Source: Clytia hemisphaerica
Taxonomy: Eukaryota > Cnidaria > Hydrozoa > Leptothecata > Clytiidae
Assembly (NCBI GenBank): GCA_902728285.1
Contig: CACVBU010000534.1
Location: 1,313,939-1,377,938 of the forward strand
Reading direction: 5' to 3'
DNA length: 64,000 bases
Positions 23,301 through 35,300 of the stretch are shown one piece after another (within the stretch, counting starts at the first letter, position 1; every line of letters begins with the position of its first letter). The notes under the pieces were generated by a model. The model saw only the letters and a list, made by a program, of their open reading frames with translations. It searched no databases and was not told the origin of the DNA. The translations under genes and the position numbers were made by a program.

Positions 23301-23335
23301 AACACCGGAGATTTCCGGAGCGCCGGGAGGGTCCT
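20305..23335. mobile_element. hAT-like element, 3.03 kb, with CCGGTG arrays and an 8-bp TSD
   Basis: Terminal inverted repeats AGGACCCTCCCGGCGCTCCG and their complement end the element. An exact 8-bp direct repeat TGCCCCCT flanks it (20,297-20,304 and 23,336-23,343), as expected for hAT elements. The left 190 bp contain about ten CCGGTG/CACCGG words, and the right 100 bp contain several more. About half of its length is a second element nested at 20,685-22,227. No transposase ORF remains, so it is nonautonomous. Confidence 0.88.
20685..22227. mobile_element. Nested 1.54-kb element with GCGTATTTTTTTT ends and a 9-bp TSD
   Basis: The ends GCGTATTTTTTTT(A/C)CGTCAG and their complement are flanked by an exact 9-bp repeat GTCGGCTAC (20,676-20,684 and 22,228-22,236), which suits Mutator-like or Merlin-type insertion. 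The word GCGGTC(T/G)AAACCCA, with variants, recurs in tandem near the right end and at an internal inverted pair (about 21,588-21,775 and 22,015-22,205). The interior (20,982-21,338) has a 118-codon frame with no recognisable domain. I treat that frame as chance. Confidence 0.85.
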
Positions 23336-23435
23336 TGCCCCCTGCCCATTATTTAGTTTTTGAATAGCAGACCTTTTATTATTATAGACCGATTCCGCTG
23401 TGTTATGTATGTCATTACATTTTCACCCACAATTC

Positions 23436-24441
23436 CAGGGGGGGGGGCACTTAGGCAAAAATGGGTGCTGGGTACGTGCGGACAGTAAGGGTCGGTTTTC
23501 CGCCTTTCAAAGTCTCTCTAAGGGTCGGAAAAATCATAAAGTTTTAAATTTTTAGTCTCTCTTCTAAAGGTCAGAAAATTCTCAATTTTTATAAGGAAAT
23601 CTTTTTGGTTTCAAGAGAAAAAATTGGCATACTTTAAAAGTCGGACCCGGACCTTGGACCCTGACGAGCCCTATTTCGGACCGAGGATTGAGCCGAGAAC
23701 TCTCGCAGAGCGCCTGAGCTCCCGCGCGGCGCGCACCGCGGGGATGAAAAACTTCAATCTGTCAATCATTTTCTCAAGCGAAGAGTACGCAAAGCGATTC
23801 TAGCTTTACGATAGTGCCGCGGATCGTTAATGGATAGTATTTAATTATCATTACCCCTTTATTTTCATTCCTAGAACCTTTGCAAAAAAAAGGAAAAATA
23901 GAAAAGTTGTATTTTTTACTGGCTCTATTCACATACTGAATTTGAAAGATCTTCTATGTGGCGTTTTTTTTGCAAACTTCAAAAAACTGATTTTTGTCCC
24001 GCCTTTGCGGGATTTTGGCTCAAGTGCTTGAGTGAAGCATAGGGTACAAAGTCCAAAATATGCGTTTCCCGTAATTTTTGTATGAAGAGTTAGGTGTACA
24101 CTGTCAAAAGTTATTTTCCAGCCCCTTTTTTTTTAATTTTCACTTTCCAGAAGAGGGGTCCGACTTTTGTAGATAGGGGTCCGAATTAGGGTCCGATTTG
24201 AGGTTCAAACTTGGGTCCGAAATAGGGTCCAAGGTCCAGGTCCAACTTTTAAAGTATGCCGAAAAAATTTGTAAAAAAGTCTCTCTTAGGGTAGGATTTT
24301 TTTCTAAAATGGAGTAAAATTTTTCAAACAAGTCTCTCTAAGAGTTACCTTTTCAGCAAAAATCAGTCTCTCTAAGGGTGGGTTTTCGGAGGTCCTGTCC
24401 GGACATACCCCTCATCCGCCAACCCTAGTACCCCCCCCCGG
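23436..24441. mobile_element. 1-kb element with GTCTCTCTAAGGGT words
   Basis: The left end has a G-run, then ACTTAGG and GGGTGCTGGGTACGTGCGGA. The right end has TGTCCGGACATACCCCTCAT, then CCTAGTACCCCCCCCC. GTCTCTCTAAGGGT or close variants recur at both ends. GGGTCCGA-type words cluster at 23,640 and at 24,160-24,230. It is the longer relative of the element at 26,196-26,541. No secure target duplication. Confidence 0.65.
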
Positions 24442-24740
24442 CCCACGACCAGCCATTTTTTCTAAGAAATGGTATAAAGAATATCTACAGGATGTTTAGT
24501 AACACCTCTATTATAGCTCAAAATCTTCAAATATTTCCTGTTTAGACCTGCGCATAGTCTTTTGTTTTGTGGGTAAAATTTTTGTCACTAAAGGAACAGG
24601 CAGTTTGCTTGAGGTTTGCTTGAAGATAGTCCCTAACTGGATTTTGTTGAATCAGACTATACTTTAGATGCTATGTGCTAGATATGGCAATGGCAATGAT
24701 AGTCGTTTTTAGGAGAACGTGGCCCAGTGTTTTGAATATA

Positions 24741-25490
24741 CTGTAGATTTGTCTATTATTGACATTCCTCCTTTTAAACTTAACACCGGATCTGTAAAAT
24801 AATCAAAACAAACCTTGAATAAAATTCTTGGTATTATTCTTATCAAACACAAGCTCATACATCAAACTAGAAGTTCAGTAAACATTGCAAAATTCTTTCC
24901 ATAAAAAAAACAACCAAATGAGAAGTAATTTTACACAACACATGAAAAATGAAATGCATGCAAATTTTGTTGTGTCCATGCATTATTAAAATTTTACAAC
25001 TCTATTACACTTCAAGTCATGTGATCAAAACAATTTGCACGCTTAGGGCCTGGTTTTCCTGTCCTTACTACTAATCCTTTTAAATACAGGCTCATACAAC
25101 CCCCTATTTTCATTTCGATCGCCCAGACAGCCGGGCAGAGTTGTTGGCGGTATGGCAGTCATATTAAATTCAAAATGAAACCAGGTTCCTTTTTATTAGT
25201 TTCGGTTCACAAAATGCCTGCTAAAAAATTCATTGCGTGCCAAAAGTTGTTCTGATTTGGATATCTAATTTAGTTTTTTAGTGATGACTACAGTGTTAAA
25301 GTTTTCTTTTCAAAAATGACACTTCACATTTCTCATATATCAACAATCTGTGACGTGATTAGAGTACAATTTACTGATTGATTGGTAACTTTGGTATGTA
25401 TTTGTTTATGTTTGATTTTTTATTTCGAAGACCAGCCTACAGTTATGTTGAGTATAAAAGGAGGGGTGTCAATAATAGACAAATCTACGG
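24741..25490. mobile_element. 750-bp MITE with GTAGATTTGTCTATTATTGA ends
   Basis: Terminal inverted repeats of about 35 bp start C(T/C)GTAGATTTGTCTATTATT and extend to a CCTCCTTTTA word. TA flanks both sides (24,739-24,740 and 25,491-25,492). No ORF; the interior is AT-rich. Confidence 0.82.
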
Positions 25491-25706
25491 TACCTTTTGC
25501 TAATCAGAATGACAGCTTGCCATTTTGCTAATACCTAATCAACCAACCAAAATTTGCCATTCTTATTCCAGAGATAGTGCTTCAATTAGTTAGGCCTTGA
25601 TTATTATTACACGCTAAAGTAAAAATAATTGAGGTTCGGCCAAATTTCTGTGATATCATGTTGAATAATCAAATATTCCAGCATCAGAACACATATAGTG
25701 TGGAAA
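25491..25706. other. Spacer between mobile elements
   Basis: Nothing recognisable. Confidence 0.3.
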
Positions 25707-26062
25707 GGAGTCTGATCCCCCCTTCTTAAATGACCCCCCTTCTTGCAATTCCTCCAACCTTTAAAAATCCCCCATGAAGACCAAATTTCTGAATACTTGA
25801 AAAAGATCTACAATATATATGTAAGCTAGCTCCCCCCCCCTTCTTAAAAATGACCCCCCCCCTTCTTGCCATTTCACCAACCTTTAGAAATCTCCCATGA
25901 AGACCAAATTTCTGAATAGTGCTTGAAAAAAATCTACAATATATATGTAAGCCCCCCCTTCCTTGCTAACCCCCCCCCCCCTTTTCATGAAAATTTCTGA
26001 TACCCCTTTTTCATTTTTTCCTAAAGTGTAACCCCCCCTTATTAAGAAAGGGGGGAGATAAG
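25707..26062. repeat. C-run-rich element with a ~115-bp internal duplication
   Basis: Two tandem copies of about 115 bp (from about 25,721 and 25,836) each contain GAAGACCAAATTTCTGAATA and ATCTACAATATATATGTAAG, separated by long C runs. The outer edges GATCCCCCCTTCTTAA and TTAAGAAAGGGGGGAGATAA are inverted, so it is probably one inverted-repeat element. Confidence 0.6.
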
Positions 26063-26195
26063 AAACAAAAACACTTGTTATAATAGAAATTGATTTTTAT
26101 TGATTTTGCTAAACCAGTGTCTGCCCGTCAGACTAAAAATTACATACACAGTTGCTAGGCTATTTGACATTTTAAAATTTTGAAACCTAAGCAAC

Positions 26196-26541
26196 CCGGA
26201 GGTACTAGGTTTGCAAGGTGACAAGTATGTCAGAGTCAAAAAATGAAAATCGACCCTCAGAGAGAGGAACAATTGGCGTTTTTGGGACCCTTAGAGAGAT
26301 TCCTCTCAAAATTTTTGTCGATTTTAACTCGACTTTTGTCCAGCTGGTCCAAATTTTAGAAAATCATGACCCTTTTGAGAGAGGAAATTTCTATTTTTGT
26401 GAATTTTGGAATCTTACAAAGACTAAATTTGCTTTTTATTGGTTTTTGTACCCCTTTGAGAGACTTTCCAGAGTGTCAAAAAGGGGCCCCTATGGCTCGC
26501 ACATACCCAGCACCCATTTTGCCTTAGTACCACCCCCTGGG
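26196..26541. mobile_element. 346-bp MITE with exact 9-bp TSD CTAAGCAAC
   Basis: The left end has GGTACTAGGTTTG and the right end CAAAATGGGTGC-type sequence inverted before CTTAGTACCACCCCCTGGG. The exact 9-bp repeat CTAAGCAAC lies at 26,187-26,195 and 26,542-26,550. Internal AGAGAGG/CTCTCTAAGGG words link it to the 1-kb element at 23,436-24,441. Frames inside it are not genes. Confidence 0.8.
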
Positions 26542-27885
26542 CTAAGCAACTAGACAAAAATGAAGGAAAACTTCCAGACATTTTTATAACTGCAGATTTT
26601 AATCACATGTTAATTGGGAATATAAAAGCTTTACTCCTGGTGCCTAGACAGAGTAACAAAAAATGGAGGGACAAATCTTAGGTCTTAGGCCAAAAAATGA
26701 TTTGTCTCCGAAAATCGACTGGGTGAACTTTTTTTTGAACACCCATCTGCAAAAAAAAAATTTTTTTCTGGTGCTGTTGAAAAAAATAATTTTTTTTACT
26801 GGATATTCCAGACAAATGCGCGCAAAAAAGCAAAACATTGTCTCAAGAAAACACAATTCAAGTTTTGTAACAGAGAAAATACTAAATAACTATAAAGTAT
26901 GATTTCTCCTTTCGCTTTTTCTTCCATGCTCATGTTTATTATATTTTATTTGTTTGCCAAAGTTAGGATGGAAGGAGGTCACTAACCCCCTTTCAAAATT
27001 TTCATTGAACCCCCTTTAAAATCGGGGTGTCATCAAGGCTTTTTTTCCCACTTTCCAGACATTGCACCACACATGTTAACTAAAAGAGGTGCTTTGGATT
27101 GGATTTGATTTTCTTCTGAAAATTGTTAAAATAGATGGTGAGCTAAGTAAGCAAGAAAGTTTTTAGGATTTTTACCCAGTCCAAGACTAAAAACCTAGAA
27201 AATTAGGATGATAGGTTCAAAGAACTTTGCTAACCCTTTAACCCCCCCTTTCTAGATGCATTTCCTCCTTTTTTTGAAAACTTCCCCCTTTCTACAAGAA
27301 ATTCTCTTACCCTCCCTTTCTACGATTTTTACGACTTTATAAGGGGGCGGAGTGGTTGGAAACTATGTTCACTTTAACCTAATTGCTTTGCAAAATTCAT
27401 ATTACATTCATGTAGAACAGGAATGATTATATTTTATTGATGTCAAGTGAGATTACAGTCACTTGTTTTGGTAATTGATTAAAATTGCACCTATTAACAT
27501 CCCACAACTCCCTTATTCTCGATTTTTACTTGAGACAAATTGAAGTACTAACTGAAACAAGTAGTTTGTTTTGTAAAATGAATGGTTTGCCAGTAAATCA
27601 GAAACTATATATTTATGAGAATACGAAATTTACTTCCAATAAAGGATAATTCATTGTCTGAAATCTTGGTTTTGTAAAAAAGTAGGGTTGACTCCCCACA
27701 ACCAGGAATTATTATTTGTAGTCTATTGAAATAATATTAAGTTTTATAACATATCTAATCCTCATCTGTTGTCTGAATTTCTAGGCTTATGTTGATATTG
27801 TTCTTGTTATGTTCAGGATTTCATTTGTAACTCGCATGGACACCTTTTTACAAGAGGCTTTTCTAGAAAATATTTGAATATGGGG
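26542..27885. other. Intergenic stretch, repeat-rich
   Basis: No exon was found. Around 26,720-26,800 there are A- and T-runs that could pair. At 26,970-27,030 and 27,235-27,325, AACCCCCTTT and CCCCCTTTCTA words recur, probably degraded relatives of the C-run elements nearby. Confidence 0.4.
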
Positions 27886-27888
27886 GGG

Positions 27889-28152
27889 GGGGTGTGGAGG
27901 ATATAACATTTTTTGGAAATTTACCTTCCTCCCCCAGACATTGTGACTTTTAACATCCCCCCCCCCGAACAGCAGGTCTAACCCTCTGCATTAGTTGAGC
28001 CCCTGGACATTCAAGATTACCCTCAAACAGAGCAAAACTACCCCCAAACAGAGTAAGTTTACCCCCCCCCCATACAGAGTAAGTTTACCCCCCATACAAG
28101 GCAAATTTTGTAGATTTTTCACTACCCCCCGGACACTATATCCTCCACCACC
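27889..28152. mobile_element. 264-bp element with GGTGTGGAGGATATA ends
   Basis: GGTGTGGAGGATATA at the left is mirrored by TATATCCTCCACCACC at the right. Inside are three to four tandem CAAACAGAGTAAGTTTACCC-like units. No coding capacity. Confidence 0.7.
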
Positions 28153-29086
28153 TATGTATGAACATTTTCTGGAAGAGCTCAATTGGGGAAAGATTTTTAG
28201 TCAGCCAAAAGCAAAGGCTTGTTCACGTTGAAATCATATATTTTTTAATACGGAATAAAACCAATCATGGGAAATGACAAGTATTTCTTGAACACTCAAA
28301 ATATTTCATCTTAAAATCAAATAAATGATTAATAGGAATAGGTGGTTCTTTTAGTTAATGAAATTCCAGCATGTCTTAATACTATACATTGCATGGCCAC
28401 TTGCTTTTTTTCCATTGTGAAACATTACAATAAACTTCATCTTCAACTGAAAACACTCTACAATTCTTTTTTTGTAAGAATCCACAAATTCGTGACCCTA
28501 GCTTAAATGTATTTGTTGTAAGATTAAGATATGTATGGGGAAATGAGTATTATGGTTTACCCTTAAAAAATATTTAGGGTAACACAATAGAGGATGTTTG
28601 AATGAAGTTGTACCATATATATTGAAGCATTTTTTGTAATAATTTTCAGTTTTAGATTAAGTTAAGTTAACACCAAGTGAGCTTTAGTTTTTGATAGGAG
28701 TTGATGTTTTGATTACAATGCAAAAAATACAGATTTCTTGTAAACTGAGTTTTGAAATAATGGCAAGCTGTTTATTTGATAAAAGATGTACGACAGAATC
28801 TCTTTTCCTCTGATAACGAGCTCTAGGAGAGCTATTTTATTTTTTTGTATCTAAGATAACGTATCTCTTTATGGAGGCTTCATCGATGATTTAAAGCAAG
28901 AAACTTAGTTTAAGATATGTTTACTATCTAGATTCTTGTCTGGCAAAGGAACATTTCTGATCCTTTTTGTCAAGTTTTTGATCAGTTAGTCGGTATGTTG
29001 CTTTGCATTTTAGATAAAGTCTGACTCAATATAATCCACAACAGAGACGAAAAAATATATAAATGGTACTATGATCACTGTTTATA
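28153..29086. other. Upstream region of GPSM2
   Basis: AT-rich DNA that may include the promoter and an untranslated first exon of GPSM2. No canonical TATA box or recognisable regulatory motif can be supported. Confidence 0.4.
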
Positions 29087-29240
29087 ATTCATGATATGCA
29101 CCATTGCAATGTCTTCCAAGGACCCAACAGTCAATTGGTTGAAAGTGACGTATTGACTGATTTTATGTCACTTACAACCAATCAGCTGTTGGGTCCGTGA
29201 TGTAATGTCTGAAGACATTGCAATGGTGCATATCATGAAT
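29087..29240. mobile_element. 154-bp MITE just upstream of GPSM2
   Basis: ATTCATGATATGCACCATTG followed by CAATGTCTTC is mirrored at the right by GAAGACATTG and CAATGGTGCATATCATGAAT. A second internal pair is GGACCCAACAG and CTGTTGGGTCC. It is a near-perfect hairpin. A relative is at 42,795-42,928. It ends 130 bp before the chosen GPSM2 start, and an in-frame open stretch runs from within it into the coding exon. Confidence 0.82.
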
Positions 29241-29369
29241 TCTGATTCCATCAAAGGATATAAATTTGTTGTCTCCTTTGCAGATTATGTTGAAACAGAC
29301 TGTAGTCAACCATTGGTAATTATTTTTTTTGATAAATCAAAAAAAATCACAGGTTTAAGAATATTACAG

Positions 29370-32300
29370 ATGGCAGCCTCTCTATCAGCACAAGATGTCA
29401 AATCATGTATGGACCTTGCATTAAAAGGTGAACAACTCTGCAAGAATGGTGACTGTAGATCAGGCGTTCAATACTTCGAAGCTGCCATTCAAGTAGGAAC
29501 TGAAGATTTAAAAACATTAAGCGCTGTCTACAGTCAGTTGGGAAATGCATATTTTTATCTACAAGAATACGAGAAAGCACTCGAATTTCATAAGCATGAT
29601 TTGACGTTGGCACGAACTCTAGGTGATAAGCTTGGCGAAGCAAAAGCCAGTGGTAACCTTGGAAACACATTAAAAGTATTGGGTAAATTTGATGAAGCCA
29701 TATTTTGTTGTACAAGACATTTGGATACTTCAAGAGACCTTAAGGATAAGGTTAGTATTGTTCATTATTCTGCTTTTCTATAATTTAACGGTCCCTGTAT
29801 GGTCTAAAAGATTACAAAAGTATATTATAACATTTTGATGTTGGAAACCTATAAGGAAAGGTCTGCATACACTACATAAGATATTGTCAGGTAATGATAT
29901 TATATGCATGAGTAGTGGCAATATATTGTAAAAAGTGCTCAAAGTATATTGAAAAAGTTTCCGTAATATACTTACCAATATCGAGGGTTTGTTTACAGAA
30001 AGTGAATTTCCTTCTGGTTGTCATTACGGTCTGCAAGCCGAATTGCGAAGTCTAAGGATCCCTTAAGGATTCGTCTATCGATCGTTTTAGTTTCTATTTT
30101 TGCCCAAAAAGGAACAAACTGTTTTCAGACTTTTTATCTGTTAAATTTTGTTGAAGATTGATAGATAAAAACTACTGCTTCAAAAAATCGTTTCCTTTAG
30201 TTTTATAATTCCATTTTTGGTTTCTTATTTTTGATTTTATAGATTGGAGAGGCTCGTGCATTGTATAACTTAGGAAATGTTTATCATGCCAAAGGAAAAC
30301 ATTTAGGTAGAAGCAGACATCGTGATCCTGGCGATTTTCCGTTCGAAGTTCAACAAGCGCTTAGTAGGGCTGTCGAATTCTATGAGTAAGTTTTTAAAAG
30401 TTCAATGGTACATTTATTCAAGCGAAAGCCCTATTGTCTACTCATCGTTTCGCTATTTCCCCCATTACTTTCAAAATATCTTCTTGTGGTTTATTCGATT
30501 GAGAAAAAAAATTTCACTCGTTTTCTTTTCATTTCATTTTCTTCTATTATTTTTGCTTGATGGCTGACAGATAACTATCGCTTCGAAATTTTCAAGAATC
30601 ATTGAGGACCATTAGACTGTTCCATTTAAAATCCATACATGGGGTGGACGAAACCTTTTCAAGTAAAAAAAAATTCTAAAATGTGTGATGACGAAATTTC
30701 CAAAAAAAAAACCTTGGAAAATTTTTCTTAATGCTTTAAAGTGAGGCTGGATAAACTAAAACTAGTCTTTTGCCCCTCCTCTTATAAGCTAGAGAATAAC
30801 CTTTTGCCCCCTGGAAAAACAAAAAAAACTTTTCTAAACCCTTGGAAATTCCTCTCGGATTACCCCCTGGAAAAGTTCCTCCACTCTCTGTATAGGTATA
30901 AAATGGAATGGACCATTGTCGGTTCTTAATGAGATTTTTTACCTAGTGGAAGATGGAATTAAAAAAGCTCAATACAAATGGTGAACTACTCGGGGAAAAA
31001 CTTTTAATGCAATTCCCAATATGGACAAGAGATCGGTGTAGCTAGGATAAAATTTTAGGAAATTGTCTAGTTCCATAAATTATTTTGGTGTGCAACGACT
31101 GTCTCGTTTTAAAACCATTTCAAAGGTAATTAAATCCTATGAATCTTCAAGTTTTACCTTTATAAATATAGAAAATTTTTTAGAAACTCCTCTCTGGTGA
31201 CGTAATTTTATGGTATTATCTCAAGATCTTTTGGCTAGTTTTTTTTCCAGTGGGTCTCGCCGGTCTTCTTGACACGGGGGTATTTTTAAATTATTTCCTG
31301 CTAATAACGTTTCTCTTTCACCAGGGCCAACCTTATACTAGTCCATGAACTGAACGACCGTGCTGCAGAAGGAAGAGCTTACGGAAACTTGGGAAATACA
31401 CATTATTTGTTGGGAAATTTTGAAAAAGCTGTGCAGTACCATGAAGAGGTAACTTTACTTTTGTAGATGAAATTTTGTTCTATTTGTATCACAGATGAAG
31501 CTTAAACAATGTTTTGATGTTACGCGGTGCCAACTGAAACTGTTTGAACGTTTTGGAGCCTTAAAGTAATGCATATCTGTAAGGGTAGTAACCCTCCTAT
31601 CGTCAGAGTGACATTTTCAAGTGGGATGAACAATTTTCAGGTGAGCACGAATTTTTTTCAGGTAGTTGCGGAGAGCTGCAAGCCTTTTGAACTAGAGCCC
31701 AGTGCAATACGAAGGCACGACCATCTACATTTGACCTGACCTAAAATCACCTAAAAATCTTAAGAAAGCCTCAGTTGAAATGGACACCACATAACTTTAG
31801 CTTTTCCTAAACCCACAATATGTTTTTGTAACGGAGGGGGAACCTTTAACCGCAAGTTCATTTATTCCCTCAAATTTCCCTTGATAACGTTTTTTAGTAA
31901 GTAGTTGCAAAAAGGAAGCAACTCAACCTTATGCTTTCTCCCCTCCTGTTTCCTCCAAACTACGGCCTTTCAAAAAAACTAGACGTACACTTCTTTTCAT
32001 AAGCGAAACCGAAATTTTTGAAGCCTTCAGATGTTCTTAATTATTTTGAGTTTTAAGGGCCTAAAAATGTTCTTAACGTGTTCTTATTTTCGCCATTCTT
32101 TAGTATTGTTGTCCATTTCCCTAAGAAATCGGGTGTTTTAGAGTCCACAAAGCTTTCAAATGTTCTTAACTTCTTCTAACATTTTGGTCTTATGTTTTTC
32201 TTATGCTTTTTTAGCCTTATGTTATCTTTTGTAGTTTATTCTTATAAAAAACGTGTAATTTTGATTCTAAGGTATCTGATAGCTCACTGATAGTCTTTCA

Positions 32301-35300
32301 ATTGCAACATAACATTTTTTCAGTTTGCTGGTTTTTACCAAAAAAAGTTTATTGATTGAGTGAGATTTAGAAGTGAAACAAAGAAACTAATAGAACATAC
32401 TATTAAAGGTTTTGTTTTTAAGTAAGAGTGATATCGTTTGCTTACTCATCAATTTTAATTTTCAAGCTTTTTCACACTGAATTGACATAGATGTGGAGCA
32501 AGATTGGTCAGAAAAAGGAAAAGAAAAACATTTTTTGTTTATATCAGCACAATATAACAATAGGCAGACACTGTCCTGATATGAAACATGTGGCTGATTC
32601 AGACATGTGTCTGAACATTTTTTTATCAAAATGAAACATAAATAAACCAGCCGAGGCTGGAAGGTCAGCCAAAAAAGGGATAGAAAGGGATAATTCTGAT
32701 GAGATGCGAGCAAATGTTAGATCAGCGTTCGATACAATGGCAATTAGCTGCCGGTTGAAAAGTCCAGGAACTCCGCTCGTTTGGGATGTTAGTTAGTCTA
32801 CATAGTGTAATTAAACTTTTTGTTCATTTTAGTCAGTTATAATACATTTTTTCTGTTGGGTGTAGACAATATCCATATCTGACCAAAGTGTTATACTACA
32901 AATACCGTAAATAAGAAAATGGACAAAAAGTCAAACCCAAAATAAAGATACATGCCATAGTTTTAGTGCAGAACCATTATTAGTTTTCATTACATAGAAA
33001 CTGTACTTTTTTTGTTTACTTGATAAAACTCCAATAACACTTTGTCGTAACTCTCTGCAGCTTCTTCTAAAAATTGTAACTGATTGCCATTAAGCTACAA
33101 ACTTTTTGTTATGGCTGTGCAAGTTGTGACAAGAGTGGCCATGTTGTGTGACTTGATGGTATATATACTTCATTAAAAAATCTATAGAAACCATTTCTCG
33201 TAACTTTCCGCAGTCCGCTTTCTGCAAGTCCGATAAAAGATATGTAAAAACTGTTGTCGCCATTCATTCCATATCAACCATTTAGTTAAAGCCAAAAAAG
33301 TGCGCAAAGATCAGAAAAATCTGCTGTTCCGAACTGCGTGAAAAATAATTTGATCAATTTCAACAAAAACTGTATATTATATATCAATAATTGATCAAAT
33401 TCCAAAGACCATTTGTCATAATTTTGAAAGTCCAATAATAGGAGATCGTCATCATTTGGTTCCCGTCATCTGACCGACCCTGATTTACGGTCAACAGGTA
33501 GAGTCTGTAAGTCTGAAAGCTTTTCCGCTGCTTTGCTGGATTCCCACTGTCAACCTCTGCACGCTCTGTGTTTACACGTTTTCAAATCGAAGTAGCGAGC
33601 TGCGTGCTAATGGAGAGTAAACTGAAAACTAGTTTATCCACGGTTGACGGTTTCTCAATTTTTCAATTCGGACCAGTCAACGCGGATTTCCTTTCAACAA
33701 GATGTAGCTGCTTCTTAAACAGAAAAATATTTTCGAACGACCCACCTTTTTAAAGTAGAAATGATGGGAACCAAACAATTTTTTGTGATCCGCCTTATAT
33801 AATATGACTGAAGCCACAACCTTGCCGATACACAGGACATTCCGGTGCAGTTTGTCAGGTGCGCAAATATATGGATAAATCACTGGACAAAAGTCCACAA
33901 TTTCACCGAACCTCCAAAGTCATTTGCATTGAGTTTAATGAACTGCGTATTAAAAATTACACAATTTCTCTTTCGCACCAAATAGGCTTTTAAACTGTTT
34001 TAAATCGAAATATGAAAAAAATCCGTAGTGGAACACGCGTGAATGTGATCTATTTGTTATAGACAGGCAGCTGAGGTCACAAAAAAATTGAACGGGGTGC
34101 GAACAACCCCAAACCACTTTTAATTGAAAATATACAACCTAAATATCTAGAAACCATCAACGGGGATACTTATTATCTCATCGGGCGGTTAGGCGGCGGG
34201 AATTCTCTAATTCTCCTTTCGGCGTCCGGTCATTTGAAATGAAAACAAAAGTTAAAAAGGGCGCGCTATCAGTAAAAGTTATCGTGACATGTTATGACAG
34301 AAAGTATGATTGATAAACTTGGTGGAATTATCAAAACAAATTTGTTGTCAAAGAGATTTAACAGTAAGTGAAAATACAGGCCAGATATCAACAAGTCCCA
34401 TGTTGCGTACTCGTCCCAAGTTGGAGCAGTTGATGGTACTAGACAGTCCGGTGTAGTCCGGTGTGCACTTTTGAAAATTGAATGAAGAAAACACCAGACA
34501 AAAAATAACACCGGAATGTCCGGTGTATCGGCAGGGTCGTCTGAAGCCAAACACGTCCAAGTCCAAAAAAACACGATTGCATCCAGCCTTTATCAAATTT
34601 AGACAGTAGCTGTATGCACTTTTGTATACTTTATCAAATTCCAATAACATTATAACACCATCAATCCCCCCTCTAGAGGCAAACAAGAAAAATATGTTTT
34701 TATTTCAAAAACTACTGTAATAAAAAGCAAAAATAAAAAGAAAAATCAAAATCAGAAAATTCAACATAAACAAAAACTTCAGCAAACAGATTTAAACCTT
34801 CATAAGATGTAGAAAAAGAATCCCCTTGATGAAAATCATGTGTTCGATTTGCCAAGTTAAAAAAATAAATGACAGATATTGAAGCTTGCAACAGATTCAC
34901 ACTGGAAATACTTTGGAACAACACTTTATCGACTTTATCGCTTGAGCCGCCATCTTGAAACACCACATTATGATCTGTAAAAACAACACACGCTAAAAGT
35001 ACCCAAAAAGTTAACCCGATCGGAAGAAAGTTTAGAAATCAAAGTGAGATCGGGAGATCGGATTTTTTTTTTGGCGTCTCATGGAACTGGAAAATTTTAC
35101 CTATTTGAATGCTCAGCTTAGGCTGACCAAAAAGCTGGATTTTAACTTTGTTTCAAGTGGCCCACGTTCTGTCTAGACAGAAGCTGTTGATTAATTTTCC
35201 GAAACAATTTTTGTTTCAGAAATCGATTTGTTTACGATTTCTTTTCATCTTTTGAGGTTGGCCCACTAGCATCTTTTTCATAAATGTTAAACTTTTTACA

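Noticed and set aside
26218-26553. 111-codon plus-strand frame
   Set aside because: It lies almost wholly within the 346-bp MITE with a 9-bp target duplication. The repeated peptide words come from CTCTCTAAGGG repeats.
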